64,000 nt of DNA. Source: Solirubrobacteraceae bacterium (GTDB lineage: Bacteria > Actinomycetota > Thermoleophilia > Solirubrobacterales > Solirubrobacteraceae). The DNA lies in the NCBI GenBank assembly GCA_017882405.1, contig JADGPO010000042.1, positions 1 through 64,000 on the forward strand. The letters are read 5' to 3'. Of the stretch, positions 35,078-45,013 are shown one piece after another (the first letter of the stretch is position 1; every line of letters begins with the position of its first letter). The notes under the pieces were generated by a model. The model was not told the origin of the DNA. It did no database searches and worked only from the letters and a program-made list of their open reading frames with translations. The position numbers were made by a program, and so were the translations under genes.

Positions 35078-35322
35078 CCGCCCGAGTCCTCTGACTCCTC
35101 GGCGGATTCCTCGGACTCCTCGCTCTCAGGCGGCGGGGCTCCGGGAACGCCCGGGTCGTTGCGCTTGCGCTGCCAGTCGTCGCGGACGTCGGAGATCTCC
35201 TCGCCCAACTCGTTGCTGCGCTGCTCCAGCCGGTCGGACTCGTTCTTGAGCTGATCGGCGAGCTTTTCGTAGTCCTCGTGCTCGGTCACGTCCACAGGAT
35301 CACCGTTCTGCGCGCCGGTCAA
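35074..35322 (-). CDS. Small acidic coiled-coil protein
   Basis: An 82-residue protein with a heptad-like helical middle (YEKLADQLKNESDRLEQRS, NELGEEISDVRDDWQRKR) and a disordered, Ser/Glu-rich C-terminal tail (ESEESEESAEESEDSGG). Such proteins are common in Actinomycetota and have no assigned role. It shares a divergent region with korA. Confidence 0.6.
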   Translation of the reverse strand: MTGAQNGDPVDVTEHEDYEKLADQLKNESDRLEQRSNELGEEISDVRDDWQRKRNDPGVPGAPPPESEESEESAEESEDSGG

Positions 35323-35394
35323 ACCGGCAGCGTCCGGCCGAGGGTTAGTATGGGAACCCTGAGAAACGCGAGTGTGGACGGAGTCGACGGGCAG

Positions 35395-37248
35395 ATGAGC
35401 AAGGCAGTCGAGGAGCTGGAGCGGGTGATCATCCGCTTCGCCGGCGACTCAGGCGACGGAATGCAGCTGGCCGGTAGCCGCTTCACCGACGCCACCGCGG
35501 TGGTCGGCAATGACCTCGCGACCCTGCCGAACTTCCCGGCGGAGATCCGCGCCCCCGCCGGCACGCTGGCGGGCGTGTCGGCCTTCCAGATCCACTTCGC
35601 CTCGCGCGACATCCTCACCCCGGGCGACCATCCCAACGTCCTGGTGGCGATGAACCCGGCGGCGCTGAAGGCCAACATGGCCGAGCTGCGGCGCGGGGCG
35701 ACGATCATCCTCAACGACGACGCGTTCACCAAGCGCAATCTGGAGAAGGCCGGCTACGGGGCGGAGAACCCGCTGGAGGACGGCTCGCTGGAGGCCTACC
35801 GGGTGCATCGCATCCCGATGAGCACGCTGACCTCGCGCGCCGTGGAGGCGATCGAGGGTGTCTCCACGCGCGACGCCGGCCGGGCCAAGAACCTGTTCGC
35901 GCTGGGGGTCATCTCGTGGCTCTACGGCCGCCCCACCGATGTGACCAAGCGCTGGATCGAGCGCAAGTTCGCGCGCGACCCGGCCGTTGCGCAGGCCAAC
36001 CTGGCGGCCTTCAACGCCGGCTGGTCGTTCGGGGAGACCACTGAGCTGCTGGACGTGCAGTACCGCGTCAACCCGGCGACCGACGTGCCGCCGGGCACCT
36101 ATCGCAACGTCAACGGCACGACCGCGCTGTCGCTGGGGCTGATCGCCGCCAGCGTGCGCAGCGGACTGCCGCTGGTGCTGGCCAGCTATCCGATCACCCC
36201 TGCCTCCGAGCTGCTGCACGAGCTCTCGCGCCACGCCCAGATCGGCGTCTCCACGATCCAGGCCGAGGACGAGATCGCCGCTGCCGGAATGGCGCTCGGG
36301 GCGTCGTTCGGCGGCAAGCTCGGCGTGACGGCGACCAGCGGCCCTGGGATGGACCTAAAGGCCGAGATGGTCGGCCTGGCGGTGATGCTGGAGCTGCCGC
36401 TGGTGGTGATCGACGTCCAGCGCGCGGGCCCCTCGACCGGGATGCCGACCAAGACCGAGCAGTCGGACCTGCTGATGGCCCTGCACGGCCGCCACGGCGA
36501 AAGCCCGCTGCCGGTGATCGCGCCCAGCACCGCCGGGGGTTGCTTCGAGGCGGCGTTCGAGGCCGCGCGGATCGCGATTCGCTACCGCACGCCGGTGATC
36601 CTGCTCTCCGATACGTTCCTGGCCTCCTCCTCGGAGCCGTGGATGGTTCCCGACGCGGCCGCGCTGCCGGAGATCGATCCCGCGTTCGCCCAGCCCCCGC
36701 CCAACGGCGAGCCTTTTGAGCCCTACGGCCGCGACCAGAAGCTCGCCCGGCCGTGGGCGATCCCGGGAACGCCCGGGCTGGCGCATCGGATCGGCGGGCT
36801 GGAGAAGGCCCACGGCAGCGGCAACATCTCCTATGACGGCTCCAACCACGAGCGCATGACCGAGCTGCGCGCCGCCAAGGTGGCCGCGATCGCCGACGAT
36901 GTGCCGCCGCTGGTCGTCGACATCGACCCGGATCCCGCCCACCCGACCAACCTGCTGGTGCTGGGCTGGGGCTCGACCGAGGGATCGATCCGGGCCGGAG
37001 TTAGAAACGCTCGTGCGGCCGGCCACAAGGTCGCGTCGGCGCAGCTGCGCCACCTGAACCCGCTGCCGTCCAACACCGGCGATGTGCTGCGGTCCTTCGA
37101 GCGCGTGCTCGTCCCAGAGCTGAACTGCGGCCAGCTGGCCTCGATTCTGCGCGCTCGTTTCCTGGTCGACGTCGAGTCGCACACCAAGGTGCAGGGCCAG
37201 CCGCTGTTCGCCAGTGAGATCCTTAAGCAGATCGCGGAGCGTCAATGA
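35395..37248 (+). CDS. korA: 2-oxoacid:ferredoxin oxidoreductase, fused gamma/alpha subunit
   Basis: A 617-residue subunit of a 2-oxoglutarate-type ferredoxin oxidoreductase. The gamma domain comes first (IIRFAGDSGDGMQLAGSRF), then the alpha domain with the TPP-contacting YPITPASELLHELS and QAEDEIAAAGMALGASFGG. ATG 35395 is used; an in-frame ATG at 35350 would add 15 non-conserved residues. The stop overlaps korB (ATGA). Together they oxidatively decarboxylate a 2-oxoacid to acyl-CoA, reducing ferredoxin. Confidence 0.92.
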   Translation: MSKAVEELERVIIRFAGDSGDGMQLAGSRFTDATAVVGNDLATLPNFPAEIRAPAGTLAGVSAFQIHFASRDILTPGDHPNVLVAMNPAALKANMAELRRGATIILNDDAFTKRNLEKAGYGAENPLEDGSLEAYRVHRIPMSTLTSRAVEAIEGVSTRDAGRAKNLFALGVISWLYGRPTDVTKRWIERKFARDPAVAQANLAAFNAGWSFGETTELLDVQYRVNPATDVPPGTYRNVNGTTALSLGLIAASVRSGLPLVLASYPITPASELLHELSRHAQIGVSTIQAEDEIAAAGMALGASFGGKLGVTATSGPGMDLKAEMVGLAVMLELPLVVIDVQRAGPSTGMPTKTEQSDLLMALHGRHGESPLPVIAPSTAGGCFEAAFEAARIAIRYRTPVILLSDTFLASSSEPWMVPDAAALPEIDPAFAQPPPNGEPFEPYGRDQKLARPWAIPGTPGLAHRIGGLEKAHGSGNISYDGSNHERMTELRAAKVAAIADDVPPLVVDIDPDPAHPTNLLVLGWGSTEGSIRAGVRNARAAGHKVASAQLRHLNPLPSNTGDVLRSFERVLVPELNCGQLASILRARFLVDVESHTKVQGQPLFASEILKQIAERQ

Positions 37249-38240
37249 GTGCCACGCTGAGCAAGGCCGACTTCCAGTCAGACCAGGAGACGCGCTGGTG
37301 TCCCGGGTGCGGCGACTACGCCGTACTGGCGGCCGTCCAGCAGTTCATGCCGGAGCTGGGGATCCCGCCGGAGCGGATCGTGTTCATCACCGGAATCGGC
37401 TGCGCCGGGCGCTTCGCCTATTACATGGACACCTACGGCATGCACGGCATCCACGGCCGGGCGCCGGCCCTGGCGACCGGGTTGGCCACGGCGCGCGAGG
37501 ACCTGTCGATCTGGGTGGTCACGGGCGACGGCGACTCGCTGTCGATCGGCGGCAATCACCTGATCCACGCCCTGCGCCGCAACGTGCCGGTGAAGATCCT
37601 GCTGTTCAACAACCAGATCTACGGCCTGACCAAGGGCCAGGCGTCGCCGACCTCCGAGCTGGGGAAGATCACCAAGTCCACGCCGTTCGGCGTGGCCGAC
37701 CATCCCTTCAACCCGATCGCGCTGGCCTTGGGCGCCGAAGCCTCGTTCGTGGCCCGCACGATCGATCGTGACCGCCACCATCTGACCGAGGTGCTGCGCG
37801 CCGCGGCGACCCACGAGGGAGCGGCGCTGGTCGAGATCTACCAGAACTGCCCGGTGTTCAACGACGGCGCCTTCAGCGCCCTCACCGACAAGGACGTCAA
37901 GGACACCAATCAGATTTGCCTGCAGGCCGGCCAGCCGATCCGGTTCGGCGCCGAGAATGAGCGCGGCGTGGTCCGTGGCCCCGACGGCTGCCTGCAGATC
38001 GTCGACGTGGAATCGGATCCCACCCACTCAGCGCTGCTCGTCCACGATCCGGCGCGCCCCGATCCGGGCACGGCGTTCTCGCTGGCCAAGCTGGCGGATG
38101 CGCCCACAGGGCCCACGCCGATCGGCATCTTCCGGGACGTCGACCGGCCGGTCTACCGTCAGCGTGGCGCGGCCGAGACGGCCACGGAGGAGCAGCTGTC
38201 AGATCTGCTTCTGTCCGGCGACAGCTGGACGGTCGCGTAG
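37245..38240 (+). CDS. korB: 2-oxoacid:ferredoxin oxidoreductase beta subunit
   Basis: A 331-residue TPP-binding subunit. Iron-sulfur/TPP motifs include RWCPGCGDYAVLAAVQQ and GIGCAGRFAYYMDTYG, the TPP motif GDGDSLSIGGNHLIHALRRN and NNQIYGLTKGQASPTS. The start overlaps korA by four bases. Extended C-terminus relative to the shortest family members. Confidence 0.93.
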   Translation: MSATLSKADFQSDQETRWCPGCGDYAVLAAVQQFMPELGIPPERIVFITGIGCAGRFAYYMDTYGMHGIHGRAPALATGLATAREDLSIWVVTGDGDSLSIGGNHLIHALRRNVPVKILLFNNQIYGLTKGQASPTSELGKITKSTPFGVADHPFNPIALALGAEASFVARTIDRDRHHLTEVLRAAATHEGAALVEIYQNCPVFNDGAFSALTDKDVKDTNQICLQAGQPIRFGAENERGVVRGPDGCLQIVDVESDPTHSALLVHDPARPDPGTAFSLAKLADAPTGPTPIGIFRDVDRPVYRQRGAAETATEEQLSDLLLSGDSWTVA

Positions 38241-38267
38241 CCGGAGCACGGCACTAGCCTCGAAAGC

Positions 38268-38603
38268 GTGACGCCTGCGCCCAAGCTCGAGCTGCTGTGG
38301 TGGGAGGGATGTCCCTCGGCCGACCGCGCTCGCGACGAGCTGCGCGCCGTCGCCGACGAGCTGGGGCTGCAGGACGTCGACGTGAGGATGGTCGAGGTAC
38401 GGACCGAGGAGCAGGCGGCCGAGGCCGGCTTCGTGGGGTCGCCGACGATCCACATCGACGGGCGCGACCCCCTCCCCGCGGCCGGTGAGCCGACCGGGCT
38501 CACGTGTCGCGTCTACCGCCGCCGCGACGGACGCATCTCGCCGACCCCTGACCCCGATGATCTGCGAGCCGCGCTGCGCGCTCGCCTGGAGGTCCACCGA
38601 TGA
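38268..38603 (+). CDS. Thioredoxin-fold small protein
   Basis: A 111-residue protein starting at a GTG, with a single active-site-like cysteine in LLWWEGCPSADRARDEL and cis-Pro VGSPTIHIDGRDP. The lack of a second Cys makes it a monothiol form; it resembles the DF family beside mercury/alkylmercury-lyase-like proteins. Its stop overlaps the next gene's ATG, and both are thioredoxin-fold, so they probably act in one redox step. Confidence 0.65.
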   Translation: MTPAPKLELLWWEGCPSADRARDELRAVADELGLQDVDVRMVEVRTEEQAAEAGFVGSPTIHIDGRDPLPAAGEPTGLTCRVYRRRDGRISPTPDPDDLRAALRARLEVHR

Positions 38604-39124
38604 CCGTTCCGATTGGCGCCGCGGCGCCAGATTTCTCGCTGACCGACACGGCGGGCGAGAGCTGGTCGCTGAACGGGGCGCCGGCCACCGTGCTGGTCTT
38701 CACCTGCAACCACTGCCCCTACGCGCTCGCCTGGCACGATCGGATCGCCGACGTCGCGATGGATTACGAAGAGCAGGGCGTAGTCACCATGGCGATCAAC
38801 TCCAACGACGCCGGCCGGTATCCGCGCGATTCCTACGCCGCGATGCAACAACGCGTGGCTGGGGACGGGGGATGGCCGATGCCCTACCTGCACGACGCCT
38901 CCCAGGAGGTCGCCCGCGCCTACGGTGCCCAGACGACGCCCGACGTGTTCGTGCTCGACGGCGACGGGGCGCTGCGCTACCGCGGGGCCCCGGACAGCGA
39001 CTACGACGACCCCAGCCAGCGCGCGGCCTGGCTGCGTGACGCGCTGGACGCGATCCTCACCGGCCGGACTCCGCAGCGAGCCGAGACAGGGCCCGTCGGC
39101 TGCTCGATCAAGTGGAGGCCCTGA
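38600..39124 (+). CDS. Thioredoxin-family peroxiredoxin-like protein
   Basis: A 174-residue AhpC/TSA-like domain: APDFSLTDTAGESWSLNG, active-site VFTCNHCPYALAWHDRI (a CxxC, CNHC), and TTPDVFVLDGDG with the cis-Pro. It is overlapped by four bases with the monothiol thioredoxin-fold gene. It is probably a cytoplasmic thiol reductase or peroxidase. No signal peptide is seen. Confidence 0.8.
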   Translation: MTVPIGAAAPDFSLTDTAGESWSLNGAPATVLVFTCNHCPYALAWHDRIADVAMDYEEQGVVTMAINSNDAGRYPRDSYAAMQQRVAGDGGWPMPYLHDASQEVARAYGAQTTPDVFVLDGDGALRYRGAPDSDYDDPSQRAAWLRDALDAILTGRTPQRAETGPVGCSIKWRP

Positions 39125-39175
39125 CGGTGCAGGACGCCGACGCGCGTTGGACGCGCGTGTGACACCGGTGGGCGA

Positions 39176-39508
39176 TCAGGGGTCGGCGACGAGCCCGTCG
39201 GTGGGCTCGATCGGCAGCCCGGCGGCGTGCCACTCCAGCAGTCCGCCGGTCATGTTGTGGGCGTCGAAGCCCGCCTGGGCGAAGGCCTCGGTGGCCATCG
39301 CCGAGCGTCCGCCGCTGCGGCAGTAGAACACGACCGGCCGCGCGCGGTCGATCGACTCGGCCTCCGCTGAGAGCTTGTCGAGCTCGATCAGCCGGCCCCC
39401 GGCGATCCCGCCGGCCTCGTGCTCGTGACGCTGACGGACGTCGATCAGCTGCACGCGTTCGTCGGCCAGCAGCTCGGCAACTTCCCGCGGGGTGTAGTCG
39501 GAGGGCAC
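39176..39508 (-). CDS. Rhodanese-like sulfurtransferase
   Basis: A 110-residue single rhodanese domain (YTPREVAELLADERVQLID, then the catalytic loop VVFYCRSGGRSAMA with active-site Cys, and GFDAHNMTGGLLEWHAAG). It moves sulfane sulfur, substrate not evident. Single-domain length is normal. Confidence 0.9.
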   Translation of the reverse strand: MPSDYTPREVAELLADERVQLIDVRQRHEHEAGGIAGGRLIELDKLSAEAESIDRARPVVFYCRSGGRSAMATEAFAQAGFDAHNMTGGLLEWHAAGLPIEPTDGLVADP

Positions 39509-39613
39509 GGTCCCGAGATAGTACGACCTCTAGCGCTCGCGCCAATGTTGCATTTTCCTTCCCAGCGGGTACCCACTGACAGAGATCTTGCTGTTGGTGT
39601 ACTGTGCCGTGCC

Positions 39614-39619
39614 GATAAT
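39614..39619 (+). promoter_or_regulatory. Candidate -10 element (GATAAT) of the riboswitch transcript
   Basis: GATAAT ends nine bases before the first conserved bases of the c-di-AMP aptamer, the spacing expected if transcription starts at the aptamer edge. TTG-containing candidates for the -35 element lie 14-20 bases upstream; none is a clear match. Confidence 0.4.
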
Positions 39620-39627
39620 CACCCAAA

Positions 39628-39782
39628 GCCGAATCGCCTAGGCGTCCAGAACCGAGGCGATCGGGGAACCCGATTGGGACCACGGTCCCAGGGGGCGAAT
39701 CGCCGGAGTACCGGCGTAGCGCAACTCTTTCAGCGCGAGCCCGTCAGCTAACCCCGAAGGCACGCGAAAGAGAAGGGTTAGC
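39628..39782 (+). ncRNA. c-di-AMP (ydaO-yuaA) riboswitch before an NlpC/P60 hydrolase gene
   Basis: The conserved core elements of the ydaO-type aptamer are present in order: GCCGAATC at the 5' edge (39628), GGGGAACC, GGGGCGAATCG, ACTCTTTCAG, then GAGCCCGTCAGCTAACC and the closing GAAGGC (ending 39761). The aptamer is about 134 bases. The expression platform is visible: GCTAACCC (39747-39754), part of the aptamer core, is perfectly complementary to GGGTTAGC (39775-39782) directly before the GTG start at 39784. Binding of c-di-AMP would hold the first strand in the aptamer, so translation control is likely. The direction of the effect is inferred. Confidence 0.9.
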
Positions 39783-39783
39783 C

Positions 39784-40836
39784 GTGTTCCGAGTTCGTCG
39801 TGGTGCTGCTCCGCTCTTGGCGGGACTGGTCACCCTCATTGCCAGCCTGGCAGCGGTCGTACCCGCACTCGCCCGCAGCGCGCGGGCGGGCGATCCCGAC
39901 ACCGCCCATCGCGCCGACTCCAAGCGGGTCACCGTGACCGTCGACCGCGGCACCCACCAGGTGCACGTGCACGGCCTCCCCAACGCGGCAATGCAGGCGG
40001 CCAGCGCCACCGGCGGCGGCGGACTGGGCTCGGGCTCCTCGACCAAGAGCAAGACGCACACGACGCGCTCCACCAAACACGCGACCGCCAAGGCCGCGGA
40101 TCCGACCGCCACCAGCAACGAACCCGTCATGGCCCCGGTCGTGCAGGACGGCGGGTCCCAGCACCTCGGCGAGCGCCCGCTCAAGCAGGGGATGCGAGGC
40201 CACGACGTCCGCGTGCTCCAGGGCTATTTGACCGTGGCCGGCTTCCCCACCAGCATCGACGGTGACTTCGGGCCGGGCACCAAGGCCAACGCGATCAAGT
40301 TCGAGTCGGCGCACCAGCTGACTACCAACGGCATCGTGACCTACGACCAGACGCGGGTGCTGCGCCAGGTGGTGTCCACCGCGCTGGTCGGCGGCTCCGT
40401 CAGCAAGGCGACGATCAACTCCGACGGGACCGCCACCGCTCCTCCGGGCGCCCCTCCGGCCGTCCAGGCGATGATCGCCGCCGCCAACAAGATCATCGAC
40501 ACGCCCTACATCTACGCCGGCGGCCACGGGCGCTGGAACGACAACGGCTATGACTGCTCGGGCGCGGTCAGCTTCGCGCTGCACGGCGCGGGGATGCTGT
40601 CCTCCCCCGAGGACTCGACCGAGCTGGAGTCCTATGGCGCCCCCGGCCCCGGCAAGTGGGTCACGATCTACGCCAACGCCGGTCACACGTGGATCGTGAT
40701 CGCCGGGATCGCGTTCGACACCGCGCACTTCGGGCCCACCACGCCCGGCGGCACGGGTCCCCGGTGGCTCTCGGACCCCACCGGCAACCTGGCTGACGGC
40801 GGCAACTACGTCGTCCGCCACCCAGCCGCGCTGTAG
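39784..40836 (+). CDS. Secreted NlpC/P60-type cell-wall hydrolase with peptidoglycan-binding domain
   Basis: A 350-residue exported protein: signal peptide (PLLAGLVTLIASLAAVVPALA), a Thr/Lys-rich linker, a PG_binding_1 domain at about 130-190 (LKQGMRGHDVRVLQGYLTV; DGDFGPGTKANAIKFES) and an NlpC/P60-like catalytic domain at about 230-350 with Cys in GYDCSGAVSFAL and His in NAGHTWIVIAG. It cuts peptide cross-links of peptidoglycan. The GTG at 39784 sits directly behind the c-di-AMP riboswitch hairpin. Confidence 0.88.
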   Translation: MFRVRRGAAPLLAGLVTLIASLAAVVPALARSARAGDPDTAHRADSKRVTVTVDRGTHQVHVHGLPNAAMQAASATGGGGLGSGSSTKSKTHTTRSTKHATAKAADPTATSNEPVMAPVVQDGGSQHLGERPLKQGMRGHDVRVLQGYLTVAGFPTSIDGDFGPGTKANAIKFESAHQLTTNGIVTYDQTRVLRQVVSTALVGGSVSKATINSDGTATAPPGAPPAVQAMIAAANKIIDTPYIYAGGHGRWNDNGYDCSGAVSFALHGAGMLSSPEDSTELESYGAPGPGKWVTIYANAGHTWIVIAGIAFDTAHFGPTTPGGTGPRWLSDPTGNLADGGNYVVRHPAAL

Positions 40837-40877
40837 AAATCAGTCGACAGTCGCAGTGACGTAGGATCCAGGACAGC

Positions 40878-42031
<1,154 letters not shown>

Positions 42032-42032
<1 letters not shown>

Positions 42033-42691
42033 TGGCGGTGCGTGGCTCGTCTTCTCCGCCCTCGCTGCGCCGCGTGCTGCTCTCGGCGGCAGCCGCGATG
42101 GCCGTCGGGCTGGGAGCGGTGAGCGTCGTGGTCGGCTTCTCGGACTCGGTGCCGGTGCGGCTGCTGCAGGGCGCGGCCGTGTTCGCGGCCGGCGCGGTCA
42201 TCCTGGGCGGGGTGGTGGTGCTGGCGCTGGTGCATCTCGCGGGCTGGCGCGAGCCGGAATCCGAGGACGATTTCGACAAGATCGTCGAGCGTGCCGAGCG
42301 GCTCGCCGCCGAGGGTCGGTGGGGAGAAGACCTCGACCCCAGCGACGACGACGGGGACGACTACGCGCTGACCGGCGATGAGGACTTCCGGGCGCTGGTG
42401 CGCTCAGCGATCGACGACCTGCCGCTGGAGTTCCATCGCGCGCTCGAGCACGTGGCGGTCGTCGTCTCCGACGACGGCGGTCGGCGCCAGCGCGCCTACG
42501 GCCTGTATCAGGGCGACACCGTCGTCCGAGACTACTTCCATGACCGGATCGTGATCTTCCGGGACACGCTGATGCGTGATTTCGGCCACGATCCGGAGCT
42601 GCTCAAGGCGCAGGTCACGCGGACCGTGCGCCATGAGCTCGCCCACCATCTCGGGTGGGACGAGGAGGGCGTGCGCGGCCTCGGGCTGTAG
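42032..42691 (+). CDS. Membrane-anchored zincin-like metallopeptidase
   Basis: A 219-residue protein: two hydrophobic segments (VLLSAAAAMAVGLGAVSVVV; VFAAGAVILGGVVVLALVHL), an acidic linker, and a Zincin_1-type catalytic domain (family of short cytosolic zincins) with HELAHHLGWDEEGVRGLGL at the extreme C-terminus. The HExxH (HELAH) plus a third ligand at the end is typical. The GTG start overlaps the acyl-CoA dehydrogenase stop by one base (TAGTG). It abuts the truncated egtD. Confidence 0.75.
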
Positions 42692-42876
42692 CGCCGACCA
42701 GTCGCTATCTGAGTCAGCTCGAACAGCTCCGAGCCGCGGGCGTCGTAGAGATGCTTTGGCGAGAGCTCCTTGAACGGCTTGGTGAGGCCGTCGAGCAGGT
42801 CGTTGGCCAGCGTCCGCTCCTCGTCGGCGCTCAGCCACGAGTCGACCTGCACCTCGGTCTGTCCCGACGCACTCAC
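42692..42876 (-). pseudogene. egtD: EgtD (histidine N-alpha-methyltransferase), N-terminal remnant
   Basis: The GTG at 42876 overlaps the egtB stop (GTGA). Only about 57 codons match EgtD: VDSWLSADEERTLANDLLDG, FKELSPKHLYDARGSELFEL, ending near 42706. The SAM-binding domain, about 270 codons, is missing and the frame runs into the 3' end of the convergent zincin gene. As written no ergothioneine precursor methylation can come from here. Confidence 0.75.
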
Positions 42877-44186
42877 AGGTCTTTGGCGATGCGCAGGCCG
42901 GAGAAGATCTGCCGGCGCTCGGGCAGGTCCCAGTTGCGGAAAGTGGAGGTGCCGACCCGCGGGCGGGTCGCCCACGAGCCCCCGCGCAGCGCCCGGTAGC
43001 CGGAGCGGAAGAACACCTCGGAGTACTCGCGGTAGGGATACGGCCTGAAGCCGGGATAGCCGTCGAACTCGGTGCCCGTCCATTCCCAGACGTCGCCGAT
43101 CATCCCCTCGCAGCCGCATGGCGAGGCGCTCGCCGGCAATGACCCGACGATGTCGGGGCCGTGGCTGAGCTGGTCCAGGTTGGCGTGCACGCCCGGCACG
43201 GGCGGCTCCTCCCCCCAGGGATGCGTCAACGCTCGCTGCTGCTCCTGGTTCCAGGTCGCCGCCTTCTCCCACTCCACCTCGGTGGGGAGACGAACACCGT
43301 GCGCGCGAGCAAAGGCGTCGGCCTCGAACCAGGAGACGTGGACGACCGGGCGGTCCGGATGCAGTGGCTCGAGCCCTGCGAGACGCCACTCGGACCGGAG
43401 GTCGGCCGTCCAGCCCTGTGGTCGTGTGATGTCGTAGTCCTCCTTCCATGACCAACCCTCGTCGGACCACCACTCCCGCCGCTCATAACCACCCCCCTCC
43501 ACGAACGTCAGATACGTTGCATTGGTGATCGGCGTGCGCCCGATCAGATACCCGCGCACGTCGGTGCGGTGCCGCGGACGTTCGTTGTCATAGGCGAAGG
43601 CCCCGTCGCAAGCGCCGATCGTGCACGGTCCGCCGGGTACCTGGACCAGCTCCAGCCCGGTTGAGGTCCGTCCGCGAGCTTCGGCGCGCGGCTCGCGCCC
43701 CGGCAGTCCGTAGCCGTCGAGCTGAGCGAGCTGAAGGGTCTGCAGCATCGTCTCGTTGTGCTGCTGCTCGTGGCGCAGGACGAGCTCGGCGATCATGCCG
43801 TCACCGACGCCGCGCCGATCGATCACCTCGACCGTGCGCTCGCGGACCTGCTCGAGGTACTCGCGCGCCTCTCCCGGGCGCAGGAAGGGCAGCTCGCCGC
43901 GGCCGGCGCGGGGGGTCTCGAACGCGTCATAGACGTCGGCCAGGTCGTCGCGCAGCAGCTCACGCTCGCCGAAGCGGTGCACCACCCACAGGTCCTCGAA
44001 CGCGGCGATGTGGCCGAGATCCCAGACGAGCGGGCTCATCAGCGTCGAGTGGACGCGCTCCAGATCGCCGTCGGAGACCGAGGCGATCAGCGCCAGTGTC
44101 CGCTGACGCGCCTCGTCCAGAGCGGCGAGCGCCTCGACGTCGCTTCGCATCCCTGCGGCTGACGGCGAGCCGTCCATGGAATCCAT
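42873..44186 (-). CDS. egtB: Ergothioneine biosynthesis sulfoxide synthase EgtB
   Basis: A 437-residue non-haem iron enzyme joining hercynine (trimethylhistidine) to a thiol donor. It has the DinB-like N-terminal domain with the iron-binding histidines (LGHIAAFEDLW, VLRHEQQHNETMLQTLQ) and the FGE-sulfatase C-terminal domain (GGPCTIGACDGAFAYDNERP; ALRGGSWATRPRVGT). The ATG at 44186 has several downstream Met options. Intact, unlike the adjacent egtD; egtA and egtC are not in the window. Confidence 0.93.
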   Translation of the reverse strand: MDSMDGSPSAAGMRSDVEALAALDEARQRTLALIASVSDGDLERVHSTLMSPLVWDLGHIAAFEDLWVVHRFGERELLRDDLADVYDAFETPRAGRGELPFLRPGEAREYLEQVRERTVEVIDRRGVGDGMIAELVLRHEQQHNETMLQTLQLAQLDGYGLPGREPRAEARGRTSTGLELVQVPGGPCTIGACDGAFAYDNERPRHRTDVRGYLIGRTPITNATYLTFVEGGGYERREWWSDEGWSWKEDYDITRPQGWTADLRSEWRLAGLEPLHPDRPVVHVSWFEADAFARAHGVRLPTEVEWEKAATWNQEQQRALTHPWGEEPPVPGVHANLDQLSHGPDIVGSLPASASPCGCEGMIGDVWEWTGTEFDGYPGFRPYPYREYSEVFFRSGYRALRGGSWATRPRVGTSTFRNWDLPERRQIFSGLRIAKDL

Positions 44187-44213
44187 TCTGCCAGGGTCGG
44201 CTGATCGGCAAAC

Positions 44214-44972
44214 TCACTTTTTGAGCGTGTAGCGCAGGAACAGCGAGCCGGCCCGCTCGAGCACGCCCTTAAGCTCCAGTGGCTGCAGCTCGGCCAGCTC
44301 CGGTCCGCTGGTCAGCGCCGGTCCGACGCCCCCGCCGGTGAGCTGGGGAGCCAGCGTCAAGAACAGCTCGTCCAGGACGTGCTCGCGCACCAGTGCCGCC
44401 AGCACGGTGGGACCACCCTCGGTCAGCAGCGCGCGCACGCCGTGGTGGGCGCGCAGATAGTTCAGCGCGGCCGTGAAGCTCAGCGCAGCGCCGTCCAGGC
44501 GCACGACCTCCACCTGGGCACGGGCGGCGCTGGTGTCCACGTCGGCGCCGCTGAACACGATCACGCGAGCTTCGGGCTCGGCGAACAGGGGGATCTCGAA
44601 GGGCACATCGCCGGTGCGCGTCAGCACGCTGGCCAGCGGCTCGGGCGCGAGCCCGCGCTGGCGGCGGCGCTCGCGGGATTCGGGGAGCTTGAGGATGCGG
44701 CCGTACTGCTCGGCTCGCAGGGTGCCGGTGCCCACCAGGACCGCGTCGACTTCGCGGCGCAACGCGCGGAAGACCGCCAGGTCGCCGTCGTCGCCCAGCT
44801 GACCGGTGAGGCCGTGATAGGTCGCCCGTCCGTCGACGCTGGAGACGAAGTTGGCGACCACGTACGGGCGGTCGGCGGGGGCGCGCTCGGCGAAGCGCGC
44901 GCCGGCGATCAGCTCCTCGATCTGCACGTCGCCGTTTGGGGGGAGCAACTGGTGAAGGCGCATCACGGGCAT
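44214..44972 (-). CDS. Pyrimidine reductase-type (RibD C-terminal domain) protein
   Basis: A 252-residue dihydrofolate-reductase-like NAD(P)H reductase, as in riboflavin synthesis or F420/other pathways. Motifs: VVANFVSSVDGRATYHGLTG, DAVLVGTGTLRAEQYGRI, ALLTEGGPTVLAALV and DELFLTLAPQLTGGG. No deaminase domain is fused. The start may be at MRLHQLLPP (44963). It is unclear whether the substrate is a riboflavin intermediate. Confidence 0.85.
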   Translation of the reverse strand: MPVMRLHQLLPPNGDVQIEELIAGARFAERAPADRPYVVANFVSSVDGRATYHGLTGQLGDDGDLAVFRALRREVDAVLVGTGTLRAEQYGRILKLPESRERRRQRGLAPEPLASVLTRTGDVPFEIPLFAEPEARVIVFSGADVDTSAARAQVEVVRLDGAALSFTAALNYLRAHHGVRALLTEGGPTVLAALVREHVLDELFLTLAPQLTGGGVGPALTSGPELAELQPLELKGVLERAGSLFLRYTLKK

Positions 44973-45013
44973 AGGGTCTCATGCCGCTGACAAACCGGTT
45001 AGGCTGCCAGCCG

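Noticed and set aside
39176..39508. Phosphatase Cdc25-like role for the rhodanese
   Set aside because: The active loop CRSGGRSAM fits a sulfurtransferase size of six residues, not a phosphatase loop.
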